A stretch of 64,000 nucleotides of DNA, taken from positions 1,556,001 to 1,620,000 of the forward strand of contig JAYKKT010000037.1 in assembly GCA_036023115.1 (NCBI GenBank), given 5' to 3'. Below, in pieces: positions 11,181-24,007 of this stretch. A program made the position numbers and the translations under genes. The notes below the pieces were generated by a model. It saw nothing but the letters and a program-made list of their open reading frames with translations. It was not told the origin of the DNA and did no database searches. Source of the DNA: Brasenia schreberi (taxonomy: Eukaryota > Streptophyta > Magnoliopsida > Nymphaeales > Cabombaceae). How positions within the stretch are numbered: the first letter of the stretch is position 1; every line of letters begins with the position of its first letter.

Positions 11181-13846
11181 TCCTCATATGAGCAAATTAT
11201 TTAGGTGAAAGCTATAAGACGATATCTTAAGAGGGCTTAGCTTAGTAGAAAGGTCCTCTGGCTGCAAGGTAGGGACTACGCATTTGGAACTGGCCAGTCA
11301 TTCCAACCGAAATCGAACCACGCCAAAAACCGGTTGGAACTAGAACCGGTCAAACCAGAACCAAACTTGAAACTAGAGTTCACCTAGTTTGGTTATGATT
11401 TTATCGACAGTTCCAAACCGTTGGTTTCTATATTTTTAATTTTAAAATCTCAATTTTTTAAGATTTTTTTCTGGTTCCAGGAGGTTTCAGACTTAGAAAG
11501 CCAGAACCAACGGTTTGGAACCATTTATCCAGAACCGGCTATGTATGGTTTGGGACAGTGAGGGGCTTGATCTATCTCGTTGTTTGGAAAAATTATCAGA
11601 AAAGGTGATGCACCAACGTGGAAAATCAAGAAAAATATATTTTAAACAAAAAATAATGCAAAACAATGTTGCCGCTGCTCTTCGTCCTTGCACAGGCTGA
11701 TGAGCGTTAAAAGCAGGCCACTCTTAGTCTTCATGAAAAAGGAGAATATCTTTTTCCCAAGAGATCAAATTGTAGCAGTGTTTGTTTTGCCGGATAACTC
11801 CGGACAAAAAGTGATGGGACAACCCATCCTCCTTGTCCAGACATCTTTTCCTTATGAATCTCTCAAGCAAACACCAGAGTATGTGCTAGCTTTGATTTCA
11901 ACATAATTTGTACTCTTTAAGCGTCTGAAGTTTCTACTTGCATAACAGTTCCTCAGTATCAGCCATGAGTGCCTTCCGAAGACAGTATCAGCCATTACTG
12001 AATCGAACTTAATCGAATTTGAATTAGCCTTTGACGGTACTGAATCCAAATCCAAAATGAAAAGGATTAGATTAGGTATTTAGAATCCAAACACAGAACT
12101 GTTTCTACTGTGCAAGTTGAACTGAAAAAAAAAAATCTTTGTGCTTGTTTTCATAGAAACGTTTGCAACTTGGTTTTGTGGCAGTAAAATTGAATAGCCT
12201 CTTGGTGGCGTCAATGCCACCATAAGATCATAAGTACTGAATCTGAATGCGACCTTCTGTCGATGACGACCCAATTTAATTGTATGATTGCAACTGCTTT
12301 ATACCCTAAATATGAGTAACTACATTTGAATCTGCATTGCCTTCAGTTTTTTATCTAACCTATTCAACATCCTTCTTATCCTCTTTGATGATTCAGTTTA
12401 GTTCATTTTTTCAGTTAAAAAATATTTTTGTTTTGCAGATGATCCTCGTTTGATGATGATTTAAAGTAAACGTCCTGATTGGAAAATCTTTTCAGACTGT
12501 CATGCAGAAGGTAGCAACAAAACATTAGGCACTATCTGATAAGGCAGGGACTGTTCTGTAAAGTACTGATGTCTTTTGCATTGTTCTGTAAAAAGCTTTC
12601 GGATTCACCCTTCTCAATGGCTGAACTTACAGCTATCCAGAGCCTACTTCATGTAAAATCTTGCCAATTTTAAGTGTACCCATTAGTTTTATTGTTGATC
12701 CACACACACACAGAGACACCCACGCACACAAACACAGATTGCCCTTTTGATCTTGGCAGATTGTGACTGAATAACTAGAACTCTTATACCGTTGGTTTAA
12801 AATGGTGGAATACTCTCCTATACACCACATACACAGACACAACGCAGAGTCAGACACACACACACAGTGAGAGCGGGGGAAGAGGGGTTACCAATTGGCC
12901 TGTGACACTTACATGGTCCTGGCAGACGAAGAAGAGTAAATAGAACTTCCAGACGATGGGTTTCAATGGCAGAATATTCTTAACATGGCATAACTATTAA
13001 ACGAATAGAAAACAGGATAAGGGACTTCCCGTACAACATAAGGATAATGTTCCCGGTGTACTCCAAAGAATTGACAAAAAACTATCGGTTTACTGATTGA
13101 TGCATAAATGTACTCCAAAGAATTGATTAACAACTATCGCTTTATTGATTGGTTTATTCATTCTGCCCATGAATATCTTATCTCGTCGGCGCTAATAATA
13201 TCCCCAAGCAATGACTTTCCACCTTCAGGACAAAGACACAAATTCGATCCAATTTCAGCATAAAAACTTGGGCCATCTGGGTTCAATAAAGGAATGAGTT
13301 TTCGAGTATGTTGCAGCTACTATGGGTATCTCAGATAACAGCACCTGCACCATGTTGAAGGAATGAGTTTTTTATGAAATTGAATGCTCCAATTTCATGG
13401 ATGCATGAGCATTCAGTTCATAAAAACCTCCTGGCGGATGCCATCTATCTTCCTCTGTTTCCCTTCTTTTTCTCTGGCAAGTACTAGAAATGCAGGCTTA
13501 TGGATTCTTGAAATACTGCTATACACATCTCTACCACTTCACTTTTCTGTCTCTCTGGTTCTTGTATATGATTCTATTGCAGCATAACCATATTCCATTA
13601 CAGAAAATCTCTATGGCTTCCGTATCTCTTGACTCCCAAACCCAGCTCATCTTCTGCTATAGTTCGACTGTCACCATCATCTGTCTGCGGACCTAGGGGT
13701 GAAATCAACCACATCTTTTGAGACCACACACAATCTTCCATAGCTTTATCCACAGTGTGATGTTTCCTTGTTGATAGGTACTAAACTTGGGCTCTCCTCT
13801 GGCTGACCCTTTAATCATATGATAGGCCCTCTTCATCATATAGATT
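11181..13846. other. Unassigned intergenic sequence
   Basis: I recognise no gene here. The stretch 11,290-11,530 is dense in aaccggtt / ggaacc inverted motifs, typical of a decayed hAT-type palindromic element. CA-rich tracts lie at 12,700-12,735 and 12,826-12,866. A second weak A-box-like motif (ttagcttagtagaaagg, 11,237) may be another SINE head. The small open frames here have no recognisable content. Confidence 0.35.
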
Positions 13847-14464
13847 TCATTGTCTGTTAAAACCTCCGATAAAACTGATTTGCCGTGTTATTTTATGGGA
13901 GTGGAATCGAGTTAGCTCCTTAACTTCGAAAAGGAGGAATCTCTTATCAATTCTAAATTCTAGCCTCCATCGTCTTGGTTGAGCAGAAAACGAACACATG
14001 CTTTCAGCTCCAAAATCTTGATTGGGCTCCATACTCTTATGTCTAGCTTGATTAGGTAAGGTAGTCATCCATCTTCTCACACTTGAATAGAGGTACTGTC
14101 TCCGACCCTCCATACTCCTCCCTTGTATAAAGCCCACCGGCCCATATGCTTCTCCAAGTAGAGTTTGGATTATAGCCGAGCTTAGTATTGAGTCTACTTG
14201 AAGTCCATCAAGTATTTTGCCTTCAAACGCACTTTCAATGAATTGGAAGATTGTCATCCTCCAAATCTGCTTCGTAAGGAGCGCCATACTAAAGGCTTCT
14301 AAACTCCAAAAGCCCAAGCCACCACTTGCCTTGGAATCACGTAGGATGGACCGTTTTAGTAAACGTACCTTCAGCTCTGTTTGCACTGCCCCACGAAAGT
14401 TGCATATCATTACTTCCAACATGTTTGCATAAGACGTGGTAGTTGGAAGTAACCCATAATACAT
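13847..14464 (-). pseudogene. L1-clade LINE reverse-transcriptase C-terminal fragment
   Basis: A 205-codon minus-strand open frame carries the conserved post-RT region of plant L1 LINEs: the WxxLC-like entry is diverged, then KASGGLGFWSLEAFSMALLT followed by KQIWR (family pattern GGLGFR..EAFN.ALL.KQ.WR). The second half (~residue 110 on) has no matching family text and may be read past the true reading frame. No palm motif, endonuclease, poly-A tail or target duplication was found, so only an internal scrap remains. Unlike the RTE copies in this window, this is a different LINE clade. Confidence 0.65.
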
Positions 14465-15440
14465 GTTCGTATTGCTTGAGTAACACCCTTTATTTCTTTT
14501 TCAGCTCTTGAAAGGCATTTTTCCTTCCATCTTTTGAGCTTCTTTTACACACATTTGCTCGAACAAAGTCAAAAACTTGCTTCTTTGATCTAGTTATATT
14601 TGGACTAAAAGACACTTTCCGTTCCACTCTTCAAGCTTCTTTTACACACATTATCTAACAAAGTCGAAAACTTGTTTGATCTACCTATGTTTTAAATGTC
14701 TCTCCACCGCATTAATTTTCAAGCCGTTTTGGATTTTCATTTGTCTAATACTAAGCACATTTTGACCGAAGGAGAATTGTTGTCCAAGTTTGTCTGTTGT
14801 CCGGAAGCTTTCTGGTAGATGGTGATAATCTCTCTTATTGCCATTGCTTTTCCCCATGTAGCTTGTGCAATGTTTGAAAATGTTAGCGTGTAATGTTTTC
14901 TTTTAAATACGTGTGCAAGTGCATGCCTGTGCTATTAATTTATTAAACCTGCTCTTTAGAATATGCTTGTTTTTTATCTTATGCATAAAATTGCGTATAG
15001 AGGATGATTAAAAAGTCATGATATTATTGCATCATCTTGACAGTGTAATGTATAGGAGAAGATGAACAGCTTCATTTAGATATAGATCTTTGATATCAAG
15101 TCTAATAAAGATACCTTATATTATCGATATTGTCGATTGTTTAGAGCATGATGATAAAATTGACCCATTACAGTATCATGATGATGATGAAGTAGATCCT
15201 GATCCTACACAGAGTGATGGGCAATGAATTTACTGATATTCCGGAGTTACTTCATAGTTTTCTAGGTCATATTGCTTATTATTTATAAAATATGGTAAGA
15301 TCAATTAACGATAATAAACTTAAACTTTATTTGAATTATTCATATAAAATTAAAAAAATAGTTCTAAGGATCATTTGAACTAACTATATAAATGTAAATA
15401 CATAGTTTCATAAAAGTGGTGATTGCATATACACAATATG
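14465..15440. other. Non-coding, leading into PMD copy 2
   Basis: No gene recognised up to about 15,050. From 15,050 to 15,300 an acidic, broken coding-like text ending in ELLHSFLGHIAY corresponds to the area upstream of PMD copy 1 (4,380-4,610). Confidence 0.35.
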
Positions 15441-16600
15441 ATGTTTTGAGAGGCCGGACCTAAAGAAGAGATTGCGATGTTACGGTAGTCACTTGGATTG
15501 ATATCATACAATAGAGTGAGTTGTGGGAGATAGGAGCTTTATAATATGATATAATAGACCATGCCTTGGTCACTTCTTTATCAAACATTGGCAATAGAGA
15601 TAAATAGCTTCTATATGTCATGATGTGAGATAATTGTCATACTGTACGATGTTTATAAAATTCTTAAGTTTTAGATGGACAGATAGCTTGTCTCTTTTAG
15701 GCTAAGAAAGATATTTTATTTAATTATATAGAGACGAGTGTTCATCAAGTAATGCAATAAATTAAGTTTGAGATATTTTTAATCGAGTATTGCGCAAAGA
15801 GATTGGCACCCAAAAAGGGGTACACCATATATCAAGACAAGTCCAAAGACAATATTAGTTACAATCATATAATTATTAGCTCACAATGTTTGGGCATTGT
15901 GTAAGTACACTCAGAGTGAAATAACATTAGCTTATCTATATAGTTAGTTGAGAAAAACTTCTCATAGCAAGGCATAACAACTTAGTAGTCATATTACTCT
16001 ACTTTAGATAACAATTCACTATTATGTTTATTTAAGTTAATGTAAATTATTTCCATAATACAATAAATAAAGATTGTAGTATATTGTATTGTAGGCATAG
16101 ATTCATGAGTATTTTCTAATCTCTAAAGTTAATTTGAGATTCATTGAGCTTATGAACAATCATAAGTATCCAAATAGATAAAAATGTGAGTCATAGGCAT
16201 TCTCCTACTGTTTAACTTGCTTATTGTTGTCGGTAGTTAGGTTTTATGACCACATATCAAGTACATGGTCATAAACATTATTAAAAATTTATTTAATACA
16301 TAATTATTTAACAAAGTCAATGAGGTTATATATTTGCCAATAATATATTTCTTTTATGCAATACAGATTTTATGGTAGCCATACTCTTTTAAGAACTACT
16401 TTAGCAACAACATTCTAAGATTTTGCAGTACCATAGATGTATATGTTGTTTAGACACTATAGAACCATATATGCTTGATTACATTATTTGACAGTTTGAT
16501 CATCGATGAATGATCCCAGCTGCTCCACTTAAGCCTTCTTCTGTATATAGGCTCGAGAAGCCGAATGCATATAAAGTACAATCTAACTTAAGCGATAGTA
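15440..16600 (+). pseudogene. Plant mobile domain gene remnant, copy 2
   Basis: More decayed sister of the PMD remnant at 4,780-6,060, in the same order: IIDHALVTSLSNIGN (~15,550-15,595, matching the opening helix of copy 1), a closing ITLAYLYS-like piece (~15,924-15,947) and, after an intron-like gap, HRFMSIF (~16,095-16,115), which matches HRFMSTSQ in copy 1. Stops occur throughout. Shared exon-gap positions show that both derive from one intron-containing gene or element. Confidence 0.5.
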
Positions 16601-17440
16601 CTTGGGAGACACAACGTTCATATTGCTTTTGATTCTAGTACTTGTCATTTAAGCATCATCTCCACAACTAGTATATAGATTAGTATATTGCTTGGATGCA
16701 TCATTTTTTGTGAGAGATTTGATCATCAGTACTCTTCATCCTCCTATAAAGACACCAAGAAGCATCAATCTTGATACAGGTAAAGTAATAATATTTATTT
16801 ATTTATTTATGATTGTCTATATTATAGTTTGTTTATGCATTTTTCAATGATTAAAATAACCTTATTGTTTTCAATTATTGTTTGTAGTGTCTTATGTCAT
16901 ATGTAATATAGTGACACCTGTGAAACGACCTTAGAATGTTTACCATATCCTTTGTCGATGTATCCTATTATCATGGAGATACTTGAGGAGTGTTGCCAGC
17001 AAGTATATAGCTTGATAATGTCAGATCATCCAATGGTTGTAACACCCAAAATTTTCTTGGGAAAGTATGTTCTTAAAAATTGTTTTCAAAAAGTTAATTT
17101 CAAGGCACATGGGGTGAGACTCTAAGTCTTGACTTTTATAAAAAAATAGAGTTCACATAAAAGAAGAACAAAGATAGAATTTTGATGGCTTCTAGCTTGG
17201 GATGATAAAATAGACTTCACCGCAAATTTATTTCATAAAGTGAGTCGGTATCCTTCCCCTCCTTAGGTGTTTCTAACCTTAAAATAACTTTGTTTAAAAT
17301 TTCTAGTTCATTTACATCCATTTTTACCTAAAAAAATCCTATTGAGTCCAAATCAAAATCTACTTTTATTTTATTTATTCATCAGATTTTATTAAAGAAA
17401 AATTATTTATATTGGACATTAAATACAGAGTAGTTTTTAT

Positions 17441-17868
<428 letters not shown>

Positions 17869-18000
17869 TCATGGAAGATACTTGTCACGCTCTTTTTTTA
17901 CTCTTATCACTACTATTTTGCCAAAAAGTTATATATTTATGTTTATTTCAAAATCAAGGTGAAAGAGAGAGTCTGTATTCAAAGAACTTGTTATTCATTT

Positions 18001-18005
18001 ATGTG
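18001..18005. repeat. Target-site duplication (left) of the gypsy element
   Basis: The bases atgtg immediately precede the LTR here and are repeated exactly at 31,552-31,556 after the other LTR. Confidence 0.9.
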
Positions 18006-20839
18006 TGTAAGACACGAAAATTCCCACTCCTGGCTTTTGGGGCCTAGAATGAACCTTTTCGAGTTTACGTCACTTTAAGGGTGTGCCAGCTAGCTTATTC
18101 AAACTAGCGAAGATTTTTAGAAATATCTGACTTTTTGGCGACTGTGGACAAGCGGGATCTTTTCGCTTAAAACCTTCTTGAACCGGCATTCAAGGGTTGG
18201 TTTAAACGCTTAGAAAACTTCGTTTTCAAACAAACATGAACTTTTGAAAGAAAAGCAAGTATTTCGACGATTGTATGCCTAAATTGCAGTTTTTATTACG
18301 AGGGTTGTACACTTTTAAAGTCTTTTGAGTTTTAAGCTATTTAGGCAGGATGTGTGTGCTTCAAGTGGCCTAGATTTAGCGAGTTTTGAGCGTAGGTTCG
18401 GGGTTTCCTCTTTGAAAAGGTGCAAATGCAAGGATGCACGAATACTTTTCGGGTTTGATATGATGAGGTGAGCGAAGCTCAAATTGAAAGCAACTCACAC
18501 ACACAACTTAATGTAAATACCCGAATGAAAGTGCAACTCACGCAACTGAAGGGAAATACCCGAACTTGAAAGCAACTCACACGACTTGAATGTAAATTAC
18601 AGAATTAAAATATACTTATATCTTAAGAGCGGAAAGGCTCAATGCATGCGTGTGTAGTGTGGAATTTAAATGACAAACTCACACGACATGAATTGAACTT
18701 TGCCGAAATTGAAATATAGATATATGATAAGAGCGGAAAGGCTCAATGCACACGTGTGTGTAGTGTGGAATTTAAATGACAAACTCACATGACATAAATT
18801 GAACCACCTGAAAATGTAATTACGTACACAACTTGGAATGTAAAACTCACGCAGCTTGAAAGTATATAGATACACTATATCTTATGAGCAACAAAGGCCC
18901 AAAATGTGCGTGAGAGTGTAGAGCAAGTGCTCAAGTACTTGTGTGTGTATGTGTGGAAGCTTAAATGACAAACTCACACAACTTGAATGTAACAACCCAA
19001 ATTAATTTGCAACTCACACGGCTTTTACTAAAGTCTTTGGAGTAAGAGCGAAAGCTCAATGTGTGTGCAATAGTGTGCAATTAAGAGCGGAAAGGCTCGA
19101 GTGCATGTGGGTGTTTTGTGTACATTTAAGAGCAATATGGCTCAAGTGTACGTGTGTGGCTTGTGTATCAAGCACCAATATTACATTTCGGGGGGAGACT
19201 ACGCTCCATTATTACAACCCCGTATCGAATTGAATTGAAATTTAAAGGAGTAAAGTAAAAACCAAATTTAAACACTTACAAGTGGTCGACTTCTCCTCTT
19301 GATGTGCTTGAATCCGTCCACCTTGGCAGCCAATCGATAGGTCTCCCTAGATGGGGTTGGACGTGAGAGTTTAGGCTTTAGAGGGTGCTTGAGGAAACCG
19401 GGTGTTTAGGCCTTGGAAGGGCTTAGTTTGGCCAAGTGCTAGGGTTGGCTAAGGTAGGATACGGCTGGAGTGGGGCTGGTCCTAATCGGTCCTAAGGGAC
19501 ACGGGTGCAGTTGGGCTAAGGCACAGTAAGGTGCTAGGCACCTGGTGTAACAGGGCGCCACAGGGGGATGTCGGTGCACTGGGCGTGCGGGACAGGCGCT
19601 AGGACGCAACAGGGCGCTAGGGATGCCGCGAGGTTCAGCGGGGCACGCAGGTGGTCACGGTTGGGACTAAAGATGGCGCTAGGGAAGGGTTTGGGTGCTG
19701 GCTGCACTCGGTTAGGATTAGGTTAGGTCTAGCTCAAAGGGAATCGGTTTGGGTTAGATTTAGGGTGGTCCATGGAATGTTGGTTTAGAGAAGTTTGGGT
19801 CGGTTTAGGTGAAAGTGGTTTGGTTTAGGCTAGTTTAGGGTGAGGTTTAGTATGGTAGGTTAGATGGTTTAGGCTAGATTAGGGTGGGTTTAGGGGGGTA
19901 GGTTAGATGGTTTAGGCTAGATTAGGGTGGGTTTAGGGAGACCTACCTCTTGGAGCCGATCCACCGCGCATAGCCCATGCCTCCACTTCGGTTGCAGTCA
20001 CTCCTTCACGTTAGTGCAGCCCTTGGCTAAGTCTAGGTTCATACAAGCTTGAACCCACACCCTTGATCAAGCCCACATGGCTATAGCCCACCACTCACTC
20101 TCTCTCTCTTCCCAAGCCTCTCTTCAATTTCACGTGAACCTCTTTTGGGGACCCCCTCACCTCTATTTATAGGCAAATGAGGTGGTTCTTGGGTATGGAT
20201 CTTGGAATCTGGATCCGATCCAAATACTATTTGGGTCTGGATCTCGGATATTTAAGATTCAGATCCAATCCAAACACTATTTGGATCTGGATATGGATAT
20301 TTAGGTCCAGATCCAATCCAAATTTTCTTTTCTTCAGTCCTCCTTGGCGTTTCGAGATGGACGGTTTGTGCGGGCCCTAGCTTCATCAACGCTTCGTCTT
20401 GTGCTAGGTTTTCCCTAATTTTGTCGTCTGAATTCCTTCTCACCTTTCTAAACTTCGTTTTGCACGGTTTTTGATATTTATGGCTTGGATTTCTACTGAT
20501 TTGGTTGATGCTCTTGGCTTGATGTTTGATGCTCTAGGCTTGAAGTTTGCTCCTAGCCCGGGCTCTTTTTTCGCCATTTAATCCTGCTTTCTAGCAGGCT
20601 GGGCTAACTTTCGGGCTTTGAACCTGCTTTTGGTCAGGCTTCACCTGTTGGATTTTGGGCTTTTTCAAAATTGGGACTTGGCCCATATTTGAGAAAGTTC
20701 CAATTTGAACGGGGTTTAAACCAAAAATTTAAAGCCTTTGCAACTCTTGGGTTTTTGAGAATTCCAGAATTTGGTTTTGAAATGAATTTTCAAACCAGGT
20801 GTTTGTTTTTGAAATTCGTTTGATTTTGGGGTGTTTACA
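18006..20839 (-). repeat. 3' LTR of the gypsy element
   Basis: 2,834 bp. A TATA box (TATAAATA on the minus strand, 20,164-20,171) marks the U3/R area. Inside lie repeated agagcggaaaggctcaatg motifs (18,620-19,100) and a 43-bp tandem duplication (19,854-19,936). Relative to the 5' LTR it lacks about 85 bp (between 19,690 and 19,700) and one unit of the ggatctcggatattt minisatellite near 20,250. Confidence 0.95.
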
Positions 20840-20856
20840 GATGCCCCTCTTTGGCA
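20840..20856 (-). promoter_or_regulatory. Polypurine tract of the gypsy element
   Basis: On the minus strand CCAAAGAGGGGCATC ends exactly at the 3' LTR. This purine run is the expected plus-strand DNA primer for reverse transcription. Confidence 0.75.
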
Positions 20857-22162
20857 TTATCCAGATGCCCCTCAATGGCGAAGAAGACAACACCCCTGTT
20901 TGATTTCTCCTTGGATTCATCCTCGAGAATATGGGATCATCCCAGTTTTGAGAAAAACGTTTTCTTTGTGCCCAGTTAGAGGGGATTTTCGCCAAAGGGG
21001 ACTTTACCTAAGGTGGTGCTAGTCCTAAATGGGGATTGTGTAAGTGTCCATGCGTGCACCTATGAATGAATGGCATGGAATGACATGCTAGGTAGTATGG
21101 TTTCCTAGAGACTTAATGGAATGGTCGAACTTGGGAGTCTTATGAAGACCTGCTGCACCAAGTGAGTTGGTCTTATGTTGCTCGATGTTCGAGGTTTTCT
21201 AAATTTGTTTTGAGAGAGGAAAACTCATTTTAGCTTCAATCCTAAGGATTTCAGCTTTTCGTGTTTTTCTTTACTTGAGTCTTAACACTCGCTAATCTAG
21301 CGGAGGTTTTATAAGAAAATCAAGCCATATTTCAAAATTCCTACGCCTTACTTAGACGTCTAACTCTCAAACAAGATGAGATTCAAGTAAGAAAATGCTA
21401 TTTTTACTTTAGGATTCCTTGAAATGAACCTTTCTTTACTTGGGATAAGTCACAGGAATGGGGAAAGAGTTACCACGGTCCCTTCTGAAGTGTCCCGTGG
21501 TTTGAGGCAAAGAGGCAGAAAACTGCTCTTTTTGATCTCTTGGCTTTTTTTCTGTTTTTCATAGAGGGTCTCCCTTTGAGAGTATTTTTTCTTTGTTCCC
21601 TCTTTTCCATAGAAGAAATGAATTTTCTTTTTGGATTCAACTTTCTTTTGGGAAGAGATGTTTCGTAGGGATTTCCCTTTTTGCTTTTCGGCCAAGTTTT
21701 CCTTTTGGGGAAGAGAAGAGAAGAGGGGAAGGACTTATCCCAAGGATCTACTCAATTCATCCTAGATCAACCTATTTAGAAATAGCACGTATTACTTGCA
21801 AGTATCTTGCTATTTTGAACTAGGCCCTCTTTTGTAAGAAGAAGAATTTTGAAATGTAACCCCTTTGTTTTTGAAAACTCCGCTTTTTCACAAGCATCGA
21901 TTCTCTTATTCAGGGTTGCACGATCTACCTTGATCCTCACTCACGAAGTTTCAAAGGAGATTTCCTCAAAATATTTTCGTAATAGGACTTAGCTTAGACC
22001 CTACGCATGGTATTTTTTCAAATATTGGGCATTCATAGGATCAGCTAAATTTCTACCCTCAATATCGACTAACCAGTATGCATTGTTCGTGGTGGTTCCA
22101 CGTACAACATAAGGACCATCCCACTTGGGCCGCCACTTTCCAAGTGGATGTGGGCCACAATA
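20857..22162 (-). other. 3' non-coding region of the gypsy element
   Basis: Between the integrase stop and the polypurine tract. No additional ORF with recognisable content (no envelope-like signature). The stretch just downstream of the integrase stop (22,040-22,160) still resembles the end of pol (HW-PYVVRGTTTN text), so the stop at 22,163 is a premature one. Confidence 0.6.
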
Positions 22163-24004
22163 TTAGATGATTTTTAGCACAAGGTCTCCCACTTTGAAGT
22201 GGCGAGTCTTCATATGCTTCTCATAATGTCGGGCTACCCTTTGCCGGTATGCATGTGCATGATCCATGGCAAGGAGCCTTCTCTCATCTAATAAATCAAG
22301 CTTGGTCATTCTAGCAAGCTGTAGCGTCTCTAGGGGAAGGTCGAGTGCAAGTGATGTATGAAATGAATGCAGTTTGGTATGAATGGAGAGAATGGCGTTT
22401 GTGCCATAGACCAACTCAAATGGCGTGGCATTTGTGGGAGTTCGGATGGAAGTCCTATAAGCCCATAAGGCTTCATCCAACTTCTCATGCCACATCCTAC
22501 TCTTCTCTAAAGTCTTCCCAATAATGCTTATGAGAGTTTTATTGGTGGCTTTGGCTTGGCCATTGCCTTGAGGGTAGTAGGGCGATGAGAAGTGGTGAGT
22601 TATACCATACGTGTTACATAACTTTACCATTCTCTCATTTTTGAAGGGGGTGTCATTATCAGACACTAGGTCTTTTGGAACCCCAAATCGAGCCAAGATA
22701 TTTTTTCTAATGAACGCCACTACATGTTGCCCCTGGACATTAGTCAGGGAGGTAGCTTCAACCCATTTGGAAAAGTATTCAGTGGCTGCTAAGATAAACC
22801 AATGCCCGTTGATTGCATTTGGAAAAATTGGTCCTATGATGTCAAACGCCCACATAGAGAATGGCCATGGGCTGACCACGGAATGCAATGTGGATGACGG
22901 GATATGAATGGCGTGTCCATGCACTTGACATGGGTGACACTTCCTAACATGGTCATGGCAATCCTGCTTTAAAGTGGACAAAAAATAACCAGCTCTAAGT
23001 ATTTTCATTGCCATCATATTGGCATTTACATGCCCTCCACATTCTCCATCATGGAATTCATGCATTACCATCCTAGCCTCCTCAAGGTCGACACACCTCA
23101 ATAAGATGCCAGTAAAACTCTTTTTATAAAGAATCCCTCCCAAAATCAGATATTGGGTTGAAATATTTCGAATAAAGGATTTGTCTTTAGACGAAGCAAA
23201 TTTTAAAAATCCTTTGTTTTCTAAGAAATCTTTAATATCTTGAAACCAGGGTTTTTCAGTAGAAGTTGTGTTGTTTTGGCAAATCTCAAAATCATGTGTG
23301 GATGGAGTGGGTGAGTGCCATATTTCTAAGGATCGAGTCCCCAAGGTGGGATCGACCCTTAAGGCTGAGCCCAAGGATGAGAGGGCATCGGCTATGCCAT
23401 TATCCTCTCTTCCTACGTGTGTGAGTGTACACGATTTAAACGACTCGACCAGCTTGGTGGCCAATTCATGGTATGGAAGAAGTTTTTCATTTTTTACTTG
23501 CCAAATCTTTAACACTTGGTTTATGACAAGTAAAGAATCTCCAAAGACTTCAATGCATGATGCCCCTAGAGTTTTCAAAATTTTCAAGCCTTGTATGAGT
23601 GCTTCATACTCAGCTATATTGTTGGAACATTCGAAATCTAGGCGAATGGTGATGGGTATTTCTCCCTTTTCAGGGGATATGAGGATGATTCCTGCCCCAG
23701 ACCCTCTTTGGTTTTGTACCCCATCGAAGTGCATCTTCCACACTTGGTTTTCACTTGAGCAATTTGATAAAATATGATTTTGAAATTGGTTTTGAAAGAT
23801 GCCTTTGTCGGGTATTTTATCAAGTGTGGGATATGAATCCTCTAAGGGGAAATCGACCACATAGTCGGCTAGGGCTTGCCCCTTGATGGAGGTTTGATGG
23901 TGGAATTTCAGGTCATACTCCATCAAGAGGAGCTGCCATTTACCCAGCCTACCTGTGAGGATAGGTTTTTCAAACAAATGCTTGATTGGATCAAGCCTAG
24001 ACAC
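22163..24004 (-). pseudogene. Gypsy pol: second RNase H and integrase
   Basis: A 613-codon open frame without an authentic start; it continues pol after a TAG at 24,008-24,010. Order: end of the first RNase H with the linker LTGRLGKWQLLLMEYDL; archaeal-type RNase H with its acidic residues in HFDG, AEYEAL and GDS (about residues 92-215); integrase HHCC zinc finger (HEFHDG...KCHPCQ, about 317-370); and catalytic core. The core's first two Asp are present (AFDIIGP, VSDND), but the third acid is lost: GNGQAKATNK has Lys where Glu belongs (codon 22,550-22,552, a single G-to-A change). The enzyme would integrate the element's DNA into the genome if intact. The end is premature. Confidence 0.9.
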
Positions 24005-24007
24005 TAT

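Noticed and set aside
19850..19940. Telomere-like tttaggg motifs
   Set aside because: They occur in a 43-bp LTR duplication and are not consecutive TTTAGGG repeats.
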